Shown: in pieces, positions 6,824 through 6,824 of the stretch | How the letters are laid out: every line of letters begins with the position of its first letter | Position numbering within the stretch: the first letter of the stretch is position 1 | NCBI GenBank assembly: GCA_022709465.1 | Contig: JAKLIT010000070.1 | Coordinates: forward strand, 1 to 6,824 | Direction of reading: 5' to 3' | DNA length: 6,824 bases | Source of the DNA: Candidatus Omnitrophota bacterium | GTDB taxonomy: Bacteria; Omnitrophota; Koll11; Pluralincolimonadales; Pluralincolimonadaceae | The notes under the pieces: model-generated | What the model was told of the DNA's origin: nothing | The model's database searches: none | Seen by the model: only the letters and a program-made list of their open reading frames with translations | Translations under genes and position numbers: made by a program

Positions 6824-6824
6824 G

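Noticed and set aside
6780..6824. Upstream extension of HtpX, since its frame is open to the right edge.
   Set aside because: A strong AGGAGAGG site precedes the ATG at 6779 and the resulting N-terminus matches typical HtpX length and first membrane helix.

Overview
The window looks like a piece of a diderm (Gram-negative type) bacterial chromosome with moderate GC. It encodes a TPR protein with an outer-membrane beta-barrel, a PEP-CTERM (exosortase-sorted) surface protein, an Fe-S DinG-family helicase, an HtpX membrane protease and a CHASE2-SpoIIE phosphatase. This mix, with heavy use of ATA for Ile and AGG for Arg, fits a candidate phylum such as Omnitrophota. That placement is inference; Nitrospirota, deltaproteobacterial lineages or Elusimicrobiota are not excluded. 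No tRNA, rRNA, CRISPR array, insertion sequence or phage gene was seen.

Left part (1-2097): two genes diverge from a 180-bp AT-rich intergenic region. Leftward (minus strand) runs a gene cut by the window edge: signal peptide, five TPR-like repeats, then a beta-barrel-like C-terminal half, an architecture like Slam/type XI secretion outer-membrane proteins. Rightward (plus strand) runs a small PEP-CTERM protein with a Tyr-rich, cysteine-free, probably beta-sandwich ectodomain. Each gene has a near-consensus sigma70-type promoter with TTGACA and an extended -10 (TGGTATAAT or TGGTATATT). The two promoters resemble each other and are back to back, with -35 boxes 11 bp apart, so the two envelope genes are probably expressed together.

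Right part (2107-6824, all minus strand): a tightly packed operon read right to left. It holds the possible 3' end of an upstream gene, then htpX (inner-membrane zinc protease), the DinG-family helicase (its start codon directly follows the htpX stop), and a CHASE2 - three TM - PP2C/SpoIIE phosphatase (4-bp ATGA overlap with the helicase). The phosphatase carries a 7-residue in-frame tandem duplication (YDFIKLI/YDFIKLK) between its first two metal-binding motifs. The operon converges on the PEP-CTERM gene with only 9 bp between stop codons.

Functionally, the right operon joins membrane-protein quality control, DNA repair and a periplasm-sensing phosphatase, which suggests a stress-response unit. 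The left pair looks like a cell-surface display or secretion pair. The points most worth follow-up are the TPR-barrel/PEP-CTERM pair with its mirrored promoters and the duplication in the phosphatase.
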